This document shows, piece by piece, positions 1 to 7,932 of a DNA stretch of 64,000 nt. The DNA is from Luteimonas wenzhouensis (GTDB taxonomy: Bacteria; Pseudomonadota; Gammaproteobacteria; Xanthomonadales; Xanthomonadaceae): assembly GCF_007859305.1 (NCBI RefSeq), contig NZ_VOHE01000004.1, positions 23,132 to 87,131 of the forward strand. Direction: 5' to 3'. The stretch's first letter is position 1. Every line of letters starts with the position of its first letter. The notes beneath the pieces were generated by a model, which was given only the letters and a program-made list of their open reading frames with translations, ran no database searches and was not told the DNA's origin. The position numbers and the translations under genes are program-made.

Positions 1-505
1 GGAACAGCCGTTCCAGCTGGGAGACCGAGACCCCGGCGATCGCCGCCAGCGCCGCGGCCCGCAACGGCTCGTCGAAGTGCGCCTGCATGTGGGCCAGCGT
101 CTGCTGCAGCCGGGCGAACGAGGAATGCTGGCTGTCGGGCTGGCCGAGGTCGCGCGAGATCCCGATCAGGCCGCTGATGCGCGCGCCGTCGCGCAGCGGC
201 TGCTTGAAGGTCAGGCACCAGCCGCGCCGGCGGTTGGGGTACAGCTGCAGTTCGAGCACGTTGTCGAAGGTCTCGCCGGCCAGCACCCGGCGGTCCTGGG
301 CGATATAGGTCGCCGCCAGGCCGGGCGGATACAGCTCGAGCACGCTCCTGCCGATGATCTCCTCGCGCCCGCGCAGGCCCAGGCGCTGGACCAGGGTCCG
401 GTTCACGTGCACGTACCGGCACTGGTCGTCCTTGATGAAGAACACCACGTCCGGCAGCGGGTCGAACAGGCCCTGCAGCTGCGCCGGCGGAAGCTGGAAG
501 TCGAT
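1..505 (-). CDS. PAS-domain AraC-type transcriptional regulator (3' end off window)
   Basis: The leftward frame encodes an N-terminal PAS sensor domain (residues about 8-120, with LFDPLPDVVFFIKD and RDGARISGLIGISRDL) followed by the first helices of an AraC-type DNA-binding domain (EPLRAAALAAIAGVSVSQLERLF). It runs off the left edge. PAS-AraC proteins are one-component regulators that sense a small ligand or cofactor. The start is a problem: an in-frame TGA lies at 548-550 and there is no ATG, GTG or TTG before the conserved region begins. An ATC at 503-505 has a GGAG eight bases upstream. The first in-frame GTG (446-448) would cut into the PAS domain. A one-base indel joining the ATG near 549 to this frame is the other explanation. 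The family call is good; the start is uncertain. Confidence 0.7.
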   Translation of the reverse strand, partial: MDFQLPPAQLQGLFDPLPDVVFFIKDDQCRYVHVNRTLVQRLGLRGREEIIGRSVLELYPPGLAATYIAQDRRVLAGETFDNVLELQLYPNRRRGWCLTFKQPLRDGARISGLIGISRDLGQPDSQHSSFARLQQTLAHMQAHFDEPLRAAALAAIAGVSVSQLERLF

Positions 506-673
506 GGCGGCGTCTCCGGAAGTCGCGGCGCCGGTGTGGTGGCGCCGTCATCCCATTATGCACGCATCGGCGTTTCCGGACGGGGCTCCGCGGGGGAGGA
601 AGCCATCGCATGCAGGAACGACATGCGGATCACCGGTCAGCGTATGTGCGGATCACCGCATGAGGCCGGCAGC

Positions 674-1138
674 TCACGCGGCGCCGTCGAAGCCCAGCTG
701 GCGCCAGGCCTCGAACGCCACCACCGCCACCGCGTTGGACAGGTTGAGGCTGCGGTTGCCCGGGCGCATGGGCAGGCGCAGGCGCCGGTGGGGGGGCACC
801 GACGCGAGCGCCTCCTCCGGCAGCCCGCGGGTTTCGCAGCCGAACACGAACGTGTCGCCGGCCAGGTAGCGCGGCCGGTCGTAGCGCACGCTGCCGCGGG
901 TGCTCACCGCGAACACGCGTTCGGGCGCGATCCGCGCCAGCGCCTCGGCCAGCGTGTCGTGGACCTGCACCGTCGCGTACTCGTGGTAGTCCAGCCCCGC
1001 CCGGCGCAGGTGGCGGTCGTCCAGGTCGAAGCCCAGCGGCCGCACCAGGTGCAGGCGCGCGCCGGTGTTGGCGCACAGCCGGATCACGTTGCCGGTGTTG
1101 GGCGGGATCTCCGGCTGGTGGAGGATGATGTCGAACAC
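674..1138 (-). CDS. trmL: tRNA (cytidine/uridine-2'-O-)-methyltransferase TrmL
   Basis: This 154-residue SPOUT-class enzyme methylates the ribose 2'-OH of wobble nucleotide 34 in tRNA-Leu isoacceptors, using S-adenosylmethionine. The N-terminus PEIPPNTGNVIRLCANTG, the central FGCETRGLP loop and the C-terminal knot MRPGNRSLNLSNAVAVVAFE are the three characteristic motifs. The length matches the usual family size of about 155. The start is a normal ATG at 1138. Its neighbours are unrelated and it is probably a single-gene unit in the cytoplasm. Confidence 0.93.
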   Translation of the reverse strand: MFDIILHQPEIPPNTGNVIRLCANTGARLHLVRPLGFDLDDRHLRRAGLDYHEYATVQVHDTLAEALARIAPERVFAVSTRGSVRYDRPRYLAGDTFVFGCETRGLPEEALASVPPHRRLRLPMRPGNRSLNLSNAVAVVAFEAWRQLGFDGAA

Positions 1139-1210
1139 GATCGCCGCGAACCGAAGGGAGGCGGTGATTGTCGCCCGCGCGGCCGCCGATGGCGCCGCCG
1201 GCCCGCGTGC

Positions 1211-1918
1211 CTACCAGGGGAGCGCGGCGCCCTGCCAGTCGAGGAAGCGGCCGCTGTCGCTGCTGTCCAGCCCCGCGACCACGCGCAGCATGCCGGCCAC
1301 GGCTTCGGTCGGCGCCACCTCGGCATTGTTGCCGCCCATGTCGGTGCGGACCCAGCCGGGGCTGATCGCGACCACCACGATCCCGCGCCCGGACAGCGCG
1401 TGCGCCAGCTGCACCGTGGCCATGTTCAGCGCCGCCTTGCTCATGCAGTAGCTGGGGGTGCCGAAGCGACCGGCGAGGGCGATCGCGCCCAGGCTCGAGG
1501 ACAGGTTGACCACCCGCGCGCCGTCGGCCAGCAGCGGTTCCAGCGTCTGGGTCAGCAGCAGCGGGCCGATCGCGTTGACCCGGAAGCTGTCCTCGAAGTT
1601 CGCGGCCGACAGGCTGCCCAAGCGCTCGCCCGAATGCAGCACGCCGGCGTTGTTGACCAGCAGCCCCAGGCGCGCCCCTTGCCCGAGCACCAGCGGCAGT
1701 TCGCGCGCCAGCTCCTGGTGCGAGTGCGGGCGGGCGAGGTCGAGCGGCAGCACGTGCAGTCGCCCGGGGTGGTCCCCGGCGAGCGTATTGAGCGCGTTGG
1801 CCCGCCCGGGCTGGCGGCAGGCGGCGATCACGTGGTCGCCCTGCGCGAGCAGCTGGCGGGTGAACTCCAGCCCCAGGCCGCGGTTGGCGCCGGTGACGAG
1901 GACGTGGCGTCTGGTCAT
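1211..1918 (-). CDS. SDR family oxidoreductase (C-factor-like)
   Basis: This is a 235-residue classical short-chain dehydrogenase. The dinucleotide-binding motif TGANRGLG is at residues 9-16, the structural NNAG motif is near residue 88, the catalytic serine is in NLSSS, and the YCMSK motif supplies the Tyr and Lys. The C-terminus contains the SPGWVRTDMGG segment seen in C-factor and sniffer-type SDRs. The substrate cannot be told from sequence. It begins at ATG 1918 and lies divergent to the M16 peptidase at 2033, leaving a 114-bp shared intergenic region. Confidence 0.85.
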   Translation of the reverse strand: MTRRHVLVTGANRGLGLEFTRQLLAQGDHVIAACRQPGRANALNTLAGDHPGRLHVLPLDLARPHSHQELARELPLVLGQGARLGLLVNNAGVLHSGERLGSLSAANFEDSFRVNAIGPLLLTQTLEPLLADGARVVNLSSSLGAIALAGRFGTPSYCMSKAALNMATVQLAHALSGRGIVVVAISPGWVRTDMGGNNAEVAPTEAVAGMLRVVAGLDSSDSGRFLDWQGAALPW

Positions 1919-2032
1919 CTTCCCAGTGTGCGCACGCTGTGTTCAGGCGGCGTCGTCGTCCAGCGGGACCTGCGTCCGGGCCCGGCCCGGCGCCTTCGCT
2001 ACCATGGCGCGTTTCCGCTGCCTGGACCCGAC

Positions 2033-4873
2033 ATGCCGACGTTCCGATCCGCCCTGCGCCCCGCCCTGCTCTCGTTCGCCTTCGTCCTGGCCACCGGACT
2101 GGCGGCCCTGGCGGCGATGGCCCGTGCCGCGGACGAGGTCGCCGTCGACATCCCCTACGACACCTTCACCCTGCCCAACGGCCTGCGCGTGGTGGTCCAC
2201 ACCGACCGCAAGGCGCCGATCGTGGCGGTCAACGTCTGGTATCACGTGGGCAGCAAGGACGAACCGGCCGGGCGCAGCGGCTTCGCCCACCTGTTCGAGC
2301 ACCTGATGTTCCAGCGCAGCGAGCACCACGACGGCGAGTTCTTCGAGCCGTTCACCGCGGTCGGCGCCACCGACCAGAACGGCACCACCAACGCCGACCG
2401 CACCAACTACTTCCAGAACGTCCCCACCACCGCGCTGGACATGGCGCTGTGGATGGAGTCCGACCGCATGGGCCACCTGTTGGGCGCGATCGACCAGGCC
2501 GCCCTCGACCAGCAGCGCGGCGTGGTCCAGAACGAGAAGCGCCAGCGCGAGAACCAGCCCTACGGCCAGGTCTGGGAGCGGCTCACCCGCGCGCTGTACC
2601 CGAAGGACCATCCCTACGGGCACAGCGTGATCGGATCCATGAACGATCTCGATGCGGCTTCGCTCGACGACGTGCGGCAGTGGTTCCACGCCTGGTACGG
2701 GCCCAACAACGCGGTGCTGGTGCTGGCCGGCGACATCGACCTGGCGACCGCGAAGGAGAAGGTCGCCCGCTACTTCGGGCACATCCCCGCCGGACCGACC
2801 ATGGCCCGGCCGCCGGTGGACGTCGCCCGCCGCGCGCACTCCACGCGCGAGGTGATGCACGATACGGTCCCGCAGCCGCGCATCTACCGGGCCTGGAACG
2901 TGCCCGAAACCGGCAACCCCGAACTGCAGCACCTGCAGCTGCTGGCCTACCTGCTCGGCGGTGCCCGGTCCTCACGCCTGGACTCGCGCCTGCTGCACGG
3001 CGACCGGCTGGTGGACGGGGTCAGCGCTTCGGTCAGCCCCGGCCAGCTGGGCTCCAACTTCTACATCGTGGCCACGGTCAAGGAAGGCGTGGATCCGGCG
3101 CAGGTGGAAGCAGTGATCGACGAGGAGCTCGCGCGCCTGGTCGGGGAGGGCCCCACGGCGGAGGAACTCGAACGCGCGCGCACCACGATCCGCGCCGGCT
3201 TCATCCGCGGGATCGAGCGTATCGGCGGTTTCGGCGGCAAGGCCGACGTGCTGGCCGAATGCACCGTCTTCCACGGCGACCCGGGCTGCTTCCGCGAACA
3301 GCTCGCGACCCTCTCCAGCGCCACCGCCGACGACGTGCGGCGCGCCGGTGCGCGCTGGCTGGGCGAGGGCAGCCACACGATCGTGGTCGAGCCGGGCGAG
3401 CGCACGCCGCTGCCCGAAGAGCCGGCGGCCCGGCCCGAGCCGTTCGAGCTGCCGGCGCCGGACCCGAAGTACAGCACCCTGCCGCCGGCGGTCGACCGCA
3501 GCCTCGGCGTGCCGCGCACCACCCAGTTCCCGGAACTGAAGTTCCCCGCGCTGCAGCGCGCGCGCCTGTCCAACGGCAGCACCGTGATCCTGGCCGAGCG
3601 CCACGAGGTGCCGGTGGTGCAGCTGGCCTACGTGTTCGACGGCGGCCACGCCACCGATCCGGCCGACCGCGCCGGCACCGCCGAGTTCGCCATGGGCCTG
3701 CTCGACGAGGGCGCGGCCGGCCTGGGCCCGCTGGAGTTCGCCCGCCGCGCCGAACTGCTGGGCCTGGGCCTGGGCGCCAGCGCCTCGCAGGATGGCGCCA
3801 GCGCCTGGGCGTCGGCGCTGCGCGAGAACCTCGACCCGTCGCTGGCCCTGTTCGCCGACATGGTGCGGCGCCCGAACTTCGATCCGGCCGAGATCGAGCG
3901 GGTGCGCGCGACCTGGATCGCCGGCATCCGCCAGCAGAAAGCGCGCCCGGCGGGCATGGCCGGGCGTGTCCTGCCGGGGCTGCTGTACGGCCCGGACCAT
4001 CCCTACGGCCGCCTGGGCAGCGGCACCGAGGCGTCGATCGCCGCGCTCGGCCGCGAGGACCTGCTCGCCTACCACCGGCGCTGGGTGCGCCCGGAAGGGG
4101 CGACGGTGATCGTGGTCGGCGACACCACGCTGGCCGAGATCGTGCCGTTGCTCGAGCGCCACTTCGGCGACTGGGCCGGCGAAGACCAGCCGCCGGCGCC
4201 GGTGGAGCTGCCGCAGGTGCCGCTGCCGCCGGCGCCGCGGGTGTTCCTGATCGACCAGCCCGGCGCGGTCCAGGCCAACATCTTCGCCGGCCACCTGGTG
4301 CCCTCCAGCACCGACCCGGGCGCGGTGCGGCTGGAGCTGGCCAACGGCGTGCTGGGCGGCGACTTCACCGCGCGCCTGAACATGAACCTGCGCGAGGACA
4401 AGCACTGGTCCTACGGCGCCCACAGTTCGCTCGGCGGCGCACTGGGCCAGCGCCGCTGGCTGGTGTCGGCGCCGGTGCAGATCGACAGGACCGGCGAGGC
4501 GATGGCCGAGATCCAGCGCGAGGTGGCCGACTTCGCCAATGGCAGGCGGCCACCCACCGAAGCCGAGGTGGCGCGCGCCAAGGCGATCCAGACGCGGACC
4601 CTGCCCGGCGCCTACGAGACCGCGTGGTCGGTGCTCGGCACCATCAGCGGGATCGTCCGCTACGGGCGCCCGGACGACTACGTGTTCCGGCGCAAGGCCG
4701 AGGTGGAGGCGGCGACGCCGGCCGAGGTCGCCGACGCGGCGCGCACGCTCCGGCCAGAGGCGCTGACCTGGGTGGTGGTGGGCGATCTGGCGCTGACCGA
4801 GGCCCCGGTGCGCGAACTGGCCCTGGGCGAGGTACAGGTGATCGATGCCGACGGCAAGCCGGTCGCCAGGTGA
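2033..4873 (+). CDS. M16 family zinc metallopeptidase, two-domain (PqqL-like)
   Basis: The 946-residue protein has an N-terminal signal peptide (hydrophobic run at residues 10-30 ending near ARAADE), so it is exported to the periplasm or outer membrane. The N-terminal half carries the inverted zinc motif HxxEH (His86, Glu89, His90) and a downstream glutamate in NEKRQREN. The C-terminal half repeats the M16 fold (LSNGSTVILAERHEVPVVQL) but has no HxxEH, so only one half is catalytic, as in fused PqqL-type peptidases. I chose ATG 2033 because the signal peptide begins there. The open frame extends much further upstream, but that stretch is the antisense of trmL and the SDR. The likely role is peptide degradation in the envelope. 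Confidence 0.88.
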   Translation: MPTFRSALRPALLSFAFVLATGLAALAAMARAADEVAVDIPYDTFTLPNGLRVVVHTDRKAPIVAVNVWYHVGSKDEPAGRSGFAHLFEHLMFQRSEHHDGEFFEPFTAVGATDQNGTTNADRTNYFQNVPTTALDMALWMESDRMGHLLGAIDQAALDQQRGVVQNEKRQRENQPYGQVWERLTRALYPKDHPYGHSVIGSMNDLDAASLDDVRQWFHAWYGPNNAVLVLAGDIDLATAKEKVARYFGHIPAGPTMARPPVDVARRAHSTREVMHDTVPQPRIYRAWNVPETGNPELQHLQLLAYLLGGARSSRLDSRLLHGDRLVDGVSASVSPGQLGSNFYIVATVKEGVDPAQVEAVIDEELARLVGEGPTAEELERARTTIRAGFIRGIERIGGFGGKADVLAECTVFHGDPGCFREQLATLSSATADDVRRAGARWLGEGSHTIVVEPGERTPLPEEPAARPEPFELPAPDPKYSTLPPAVDRSLGVPRTTQFPELKFPALQRARLSNGSTVILAERHEVPVVQLAYVFDGGHATDPADRAGTAEFAMGLLDEGAAGLGPLEFARRAELLGLGLGASASQDGASAWASALRENLDPSLALFADMVRRPNFDPAEIERVRATWIAGIRQQKARPAGMAGRVLPGLLYGPDHPYGRLGSGTEASIAALGREDLLAYHRRWVRPEGATVIVVGDTTLAEIVPLLERHFGDWAGEDQPPAPVELPQVPLPPAPRVFLIDQPGAVQANIFAGHLVPSSTDPGAVRLELANGVLGGDFTARLNMNLREDKHWSYGAHSSLGGALGQRRWLVSAPVQIDRTGEAMAEIQREVADFANGRRPPTEAEVARAKAIQTRTLPGAYETAWSVLGTISGIVRYGRPDDYVFRRKAEVEAATPAEVADAARTLRPEALTWVVVGDLALTEAPVRELALGEVQVIDADGKPVAR

Positions 4874-4912
4874 GGTCCGCCGGCGTTGCGTGCCTGCCGT
4901 CGCCGCGCCGGC

Positions 4913-4933
4913 GCGACCGGTCCTGCCGGTCGC
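4913..4933 (+). terminator. inverted repeat downstream of the M16 gene
   Basis: A perfect 8-bp stem (gcgaccgg / ccggtcgc) with a 5-base loop lies 40 bases after the M16 stop codon. There is no T-run after it, so it may be only a weak or Rho-assisted terminator. Confidence 0.35.
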
Positions 4934-5040
4934 CGATCTCTGAACGTCCCTGCTACGCCTGCCGCCGCAACCTGAACCGCGCAGCCGATCCCGGCACAAT
5001 GCGCTGTCGCGTTCCCCCATTGCCCGCGAGGTAAGTTCCG

Positions 5041-5349
5041 ATGCGCAAGATCCTGACCGTCTCCCTGGCCCTGGCGCTGTCCGCGTGCACCTGGGTGCAC
5101 ATGGCGCCGGGCGCGGCCGCGGTGAGGGTCGCCTCCAGCCCGCCGGCCGGTTGCGAGAAGCGCGGCGAGGTGGAGGTCTCGGTGAAGCACTCGATCGCCT
5201 TCATCGAGCGCAACCCGATCAAGGTCCGCGACGAGCTCGAGACCCTGGCCCGCAACGAGGCCCCGGGCCTGCAGGCCGACACCATCCACCCGCTGACCGA
5301 CCCGGTCCGCGGCAGCCAGCGCTTCGCGGCCTGGCGTTGCGGGCGCTGA
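5041..5349 (+). CDS. DUF4156-like lipoprotein
   Basis: This is a 102-residue lipoprotein. A short signal sequence (MRKILTVSLALALSAC) ends in the lipobox LSAC, predicting lipidation at Cys16. The mature part has the DUF4156-type pattern: VRVASSPPAGCEKRGEV, a central basic segment, LETLARNEAPGLQADTIHPL and a C-terminal FAAWRC, with two conserved cysteines that may form a disulphide. The function of this family is unknown. It sits alone, 167 bp after the peptidase, with a TATA-poor cacaatg box about 40 bp upstream. Confidence 0.8.
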   Translation: MRKILTVSLALALSACTWVHMAPGAAAVRVASSPPAGCEKRGEVEVSVKHSIAFIERNPIKVRDELETLARNEAPGLQADTIHPLTDPVRGSQRFAAWRCGR

Positions 5350-5686
5350 GCCCGGCCGGGTCCCGGGGCCGCACCGATCCTCCGGCGGTGCCAATCGGGA
5401 TGGCCGGAGTCGGGACCGACGAAGAAGCCGAAGCCTGAGCGACGACTGGTCCGTTGACGTCGCCGCCGTGGGGCCCCGGCGCGGAGGTGTCTGCCGATCC
5501 GGCGTGGGGGCTGGCACCGCCTCGCTCCGGCCGCTGGCATCCGCTCCGACCGCTGCGTCCCCCGGGAAAAGGAGCCACTGCCCTGTCGGCGCAGGATCTG
5601 GCCGCGCCCCCGTTCAGCCGAATCATGCGCACCGGGGCGGGAAGGGGTACCCTATACGGCTCCGTTTGTTGCATAGCAGCACGCCC
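5350..5686. other. intergenic region upstream of oleA
   Basis: I see no credible gene in these 337 bases. Reading frames here are antisense or noise and have no family resemblance. The last 50 bases (gtaccctatac, then tgttgcatagcag) are the most AT-rich part and probably hold the oleA promoter and leader. Confidence 0.5.
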
Positions 5687-6703
5687 ATGCTCTTCCAGCA
5701 CGTCGCCATCGCCGGCCTGGCCCACATCGACGCTCCCCGCCGGCTGTCCTCGGCGGAGATCAATGCGCGGCTCAAGCCGACCCTCGACCGCCTCGGGATC
5801 AAGGCCGACGTGCTCGGCGACATCGCGGGCATCCACTCGCGCTACCTGTGGGAGGACAATGTCCAGGCCTCCGATGTCGCCACCCTGGCGGGGGTGAAGG
5901 CGCTGGCCGATGCCGGCATCGATCCGGACAAGGTCGGCCTGCTGGTCAACACCTCGGTCAGCCGCGACTACCTCGAGCCGTCCACCGCGAGCATCGTCTC
6001 CGGCAACCTCGGCCTGCCCGAGACCTGCCAGAACTTCGACGTCGCCAACGCCTGCCTGGCCTTCATCAACGGCATGGACATCGCCAGCCGCATGATCGAG
6101 CGCGGCGAGATCGACTACGCCCTGATCGTCGACGGCGAGACCGCGAACCTGGCCTACGAGAAGACCCTCGAGCGCCTGACCCGCGAGGACGCCACCGAGG
6201 AACAGTTCCGTAACGAACTGGCCACCCTCACCCTCGGCTCCGGCGCCGCGGCCATGGTGCTGGCCCGGGCCGAACTGGCGCCGGGCGCGCCGCGCTACAA
6301 GGGTGGCGTCACCCGCGCGGCCACCGAGTGGAACAAGCTCTGCCGCGGCAACCTCGACGGCATGATCACCGACACCCGCACCCTGCTGCTGGAAGGCATC
6401 AAGCTGGCGCAGAAGACTTTCGCCGCGGCCCGCCAGGCGCTGGGCTGGGCGGTCGAGGAACTCGACCAGTACGTGATCCACCAGGTGAGCAAGGTCCACA
6501 CCGCGGCCTTCACCAAGGCCATCGGCATCGACCCGAAGAAGGTCATGACCATCTTCGGCGAGCACGGCAACATCGGCCCGGCCTCGGTGCCGATCGTGCT
6601 CTCGAAGCTGCGCGAGATGGGCCGCCTGAAGAAGGGCGACCGCGTGGCGCTGCTGGGCATCGGCTCGGGCCTGAACTGCTCGATGGCCGAAGTGGTCTGG
6701 TAA
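5687..6703 (+). CDS. oleA: OleA, thiolase-fold enzyme for head-to-head acyl-CoA condensation
   Basis: OleA joins two long-chain fatty acyl-CoAs by non-decarboxylative Claisen condensation to give a 2-alkyl-3-ketoacyl product, the first step of long-chain olefin synthesis. The protein is 338 residues. The catalytic Cys123 (VANACLAF), His265 (YVIHQVSK) and Asn295 (GEHGNIGPAS) are present, as is Glu97 (DYLEPST), the second-channel glutamate that distinguishes OleA from FabH. These positions match the published X. campestris numbering (143, 285, 315, 117) after removing a 20-residue tag. ATG 5687 gives this length; the open frame starting at 5468 is an overextension. It is separated from oleBCD by about 10.4 kb. 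Confidence 0.96.
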   Translation: MLFQHVAIAGLAHIDAPRRLSSAEINARLKPTLDRLGIKADVLGDIAGIHSRYLWEDNVQASDVATLAGVKALADAGIDPDKVGLLVNTSVSRDYLEPSTASIVSGNLGLPETCQNFDVANACLAFINGMDIASRMIERGEIDYALIVDGETANLAYEKTLERLTREDATEEQFRNELATLTLGSGAAAMVLARAELAPGAPRYKGGVTRAATEWNKLCRGNLDGMITDTRTLLLEGIKLAQKTFAAARQALGWAVEELDQYVIHQVSKVHTAAFTKAIGIDPKKVMTIFGEHGNIGPASVPIVLSKLREMGRLKKGDRVALLGIGSGLNCSMAEVVW

Positions 6704-6725
6704 CGCGCGCCGCCGGGCGGTGAAG

Positions 6726-6756
6726 CGAGGGCCGGCCCGTCCGGCCCTCGTCGTGT
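6726..6756 (+). terminator. stem-loop terminator of oleA
   Basis: A perfect 10-bp stem (cgagggccgg / ccggccctcg) with a 5-base loop begins 23 bases after the oleA stop and is followed by tcgtgt. It probably ends the oleA transcript and isolates it from the Fic gene. Confidence 0.55.
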
Positions 6757-6770
6757 CCGGTGTCCGGGCG

Positions 6771-6859
6771 CGGGACATGTATCAGGATCCGGGGACGATT
6801 GAACATGTCGGCCCGGACATGTACAAGAAATCCAATTCTCTATACATGTAGAGCGTGCA
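6771..6859 (+). promoter_or_regulatory. ACATGT-array control region of the Fic-MmeI unit
   Basis: Four copies of the palindrome ACATGT occur at 6775, 6803, 6817 and 6844, with spacings of 28, 14 and 27 bases. The last copy is extended to TACATGTA and overlaps a -10-like TATACA at 6841-6846, only 13 bases before the Fic ATG. The region is far more AT-rich than its surroundings. This arrangement fits binding of a repressor that blocks the promoter. The transcript would have almost no leader, and no strong Shine-Dalgarno sequence is seen. No regulator gene for it is present nearby. Confidence 0.45.
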
Positions 6860-7932
6860 ATGTCCCTGCCATCCCTGCACGCGCTGGACCCTGCACGCTT
6901 CGAGACCGTTGCCATCCTGAAGCGGCTGGCGGCCGCCAGCCGGGCCCTTGCCGAGCTCAAGGGCGTGGCGGCCACCATTCCCAACCAGGGATCCTGGTCA
7001 GCACCCTCACGCTGCAGGAGGCGAGGGACAGTTCCGCGATCGAGAACATCGTCACCACCCAGGACGACCTGTACCGCGACGAGGATCCGGCCGACGCCGT
7101 GGGCACCGCGGTCAAGGAGGTCCTGCGCTACCGTCAGGCGCTGCGCGCCGGCTACAGCCGGGTCCGCGAGACCGGCCTGCTGACGCTCAACACGATCCTC
7201 GACGTCCAGCAGCAGCTCGAATGCAACCGCGCGGGCTTGCGCAGGTTGCCGGGCACGGCCCTGCGCGACGCGGCAGGCAACCTGGTGTACGAGCCGCCGC
7301 CCGACGCCAACGAGGTGCGCCGGCTGATGGGGGACCTGGAACGCTTCATCCACGACGATCCGCCGTTCCCCGCCGACCCGCTGGTGAAGATGGCGCTGGT
7401 CCACCACCAGTTCGAGAGCATCCATCCCTTTTACGACGGCAACGGGCGCACCGGCCGCATCGTCAACGTGCTTTACCTGGTGAAGGAAGGGCTGCTCGAC
7501 ATCCCGGTGCTCTACCTCAGCCGCCACATCGTGCGCACCAAGCCGGACTACTACCGCCTGCTGCATGCGGTGCGCGAGGCGGATGCGTGGGAAGACTGGG
7601 TGCTGTACATGCTCGACGCCGTGGCCGCCACCGCGTCCGAGACCGTGGCCACCGTCCAGGCCATCCGCCGGCTGCTCCAGGACACCAAGCAGCGCATCCG
7701 CGCCAACTACAGGTTCTACAGCCAGGACCTCATCAACAACCTGTTCAACCACCCCTACACCCGGGTCGAGTTCGCGCAGCGCGAACTCGGCGTGTCGCGC
7801 ATCACCGCCACGCGCTACCTCGATGCGCTGGCGGCCGATGGCGTGCTGGAGAAGATCCGGGTGGGTCGCAACAACTACTACATCAACCGGCCGTTGTTCG
7901 CGCTGTTGAGCGCGGGAGCGTCACCACCGTGA
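6860..7932 (+). pseudogene. Fic family protein, frameshifted after residue 44
   Basis: Fic proteins usually transfer AMP from ATP to hydroxyl groups of target proteins. The first 44 codons from ATG 6860 (MSLPSLHALDPARFETVAIL to ATIPNQG) are in one frame. The rest of the protein, from ILVSTLTLQEARDSSAIEN, continues in another. One base appears lost at 6990/6991 (GGC-ATC expected, GGATC seen). The active-site loop HPFYDGNGRTGR is intact. SSAIEN fits the N-terminal inhibitory helix (S/T)xxxE(G/N), so the enzyme would be self-inhibited. A C-terminal winged-helix-like segment (RVEFAQRELGVSRITATRYLDAL) suggests DNA binding. Its TGA overlaps the GTG start of the MmeI-type gene. Whether the break is real or a sequencing error is unknown. 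Confidence 0.82.

Noticed and set aside
77..2032. Long plus-strand open frame leading into the M16 peptidase
   Set aside because: This part is antisense to the AraC-type gene, trmL and the SDR. It has no domain resemblance, and a signal peptide begins at 2033.
5468..5686. N-terminal extension of OleA
   Set aside because: A start at 5687 gives 338 residues with active-site positions identical to the known enzyme. The extension is not conserved in character.
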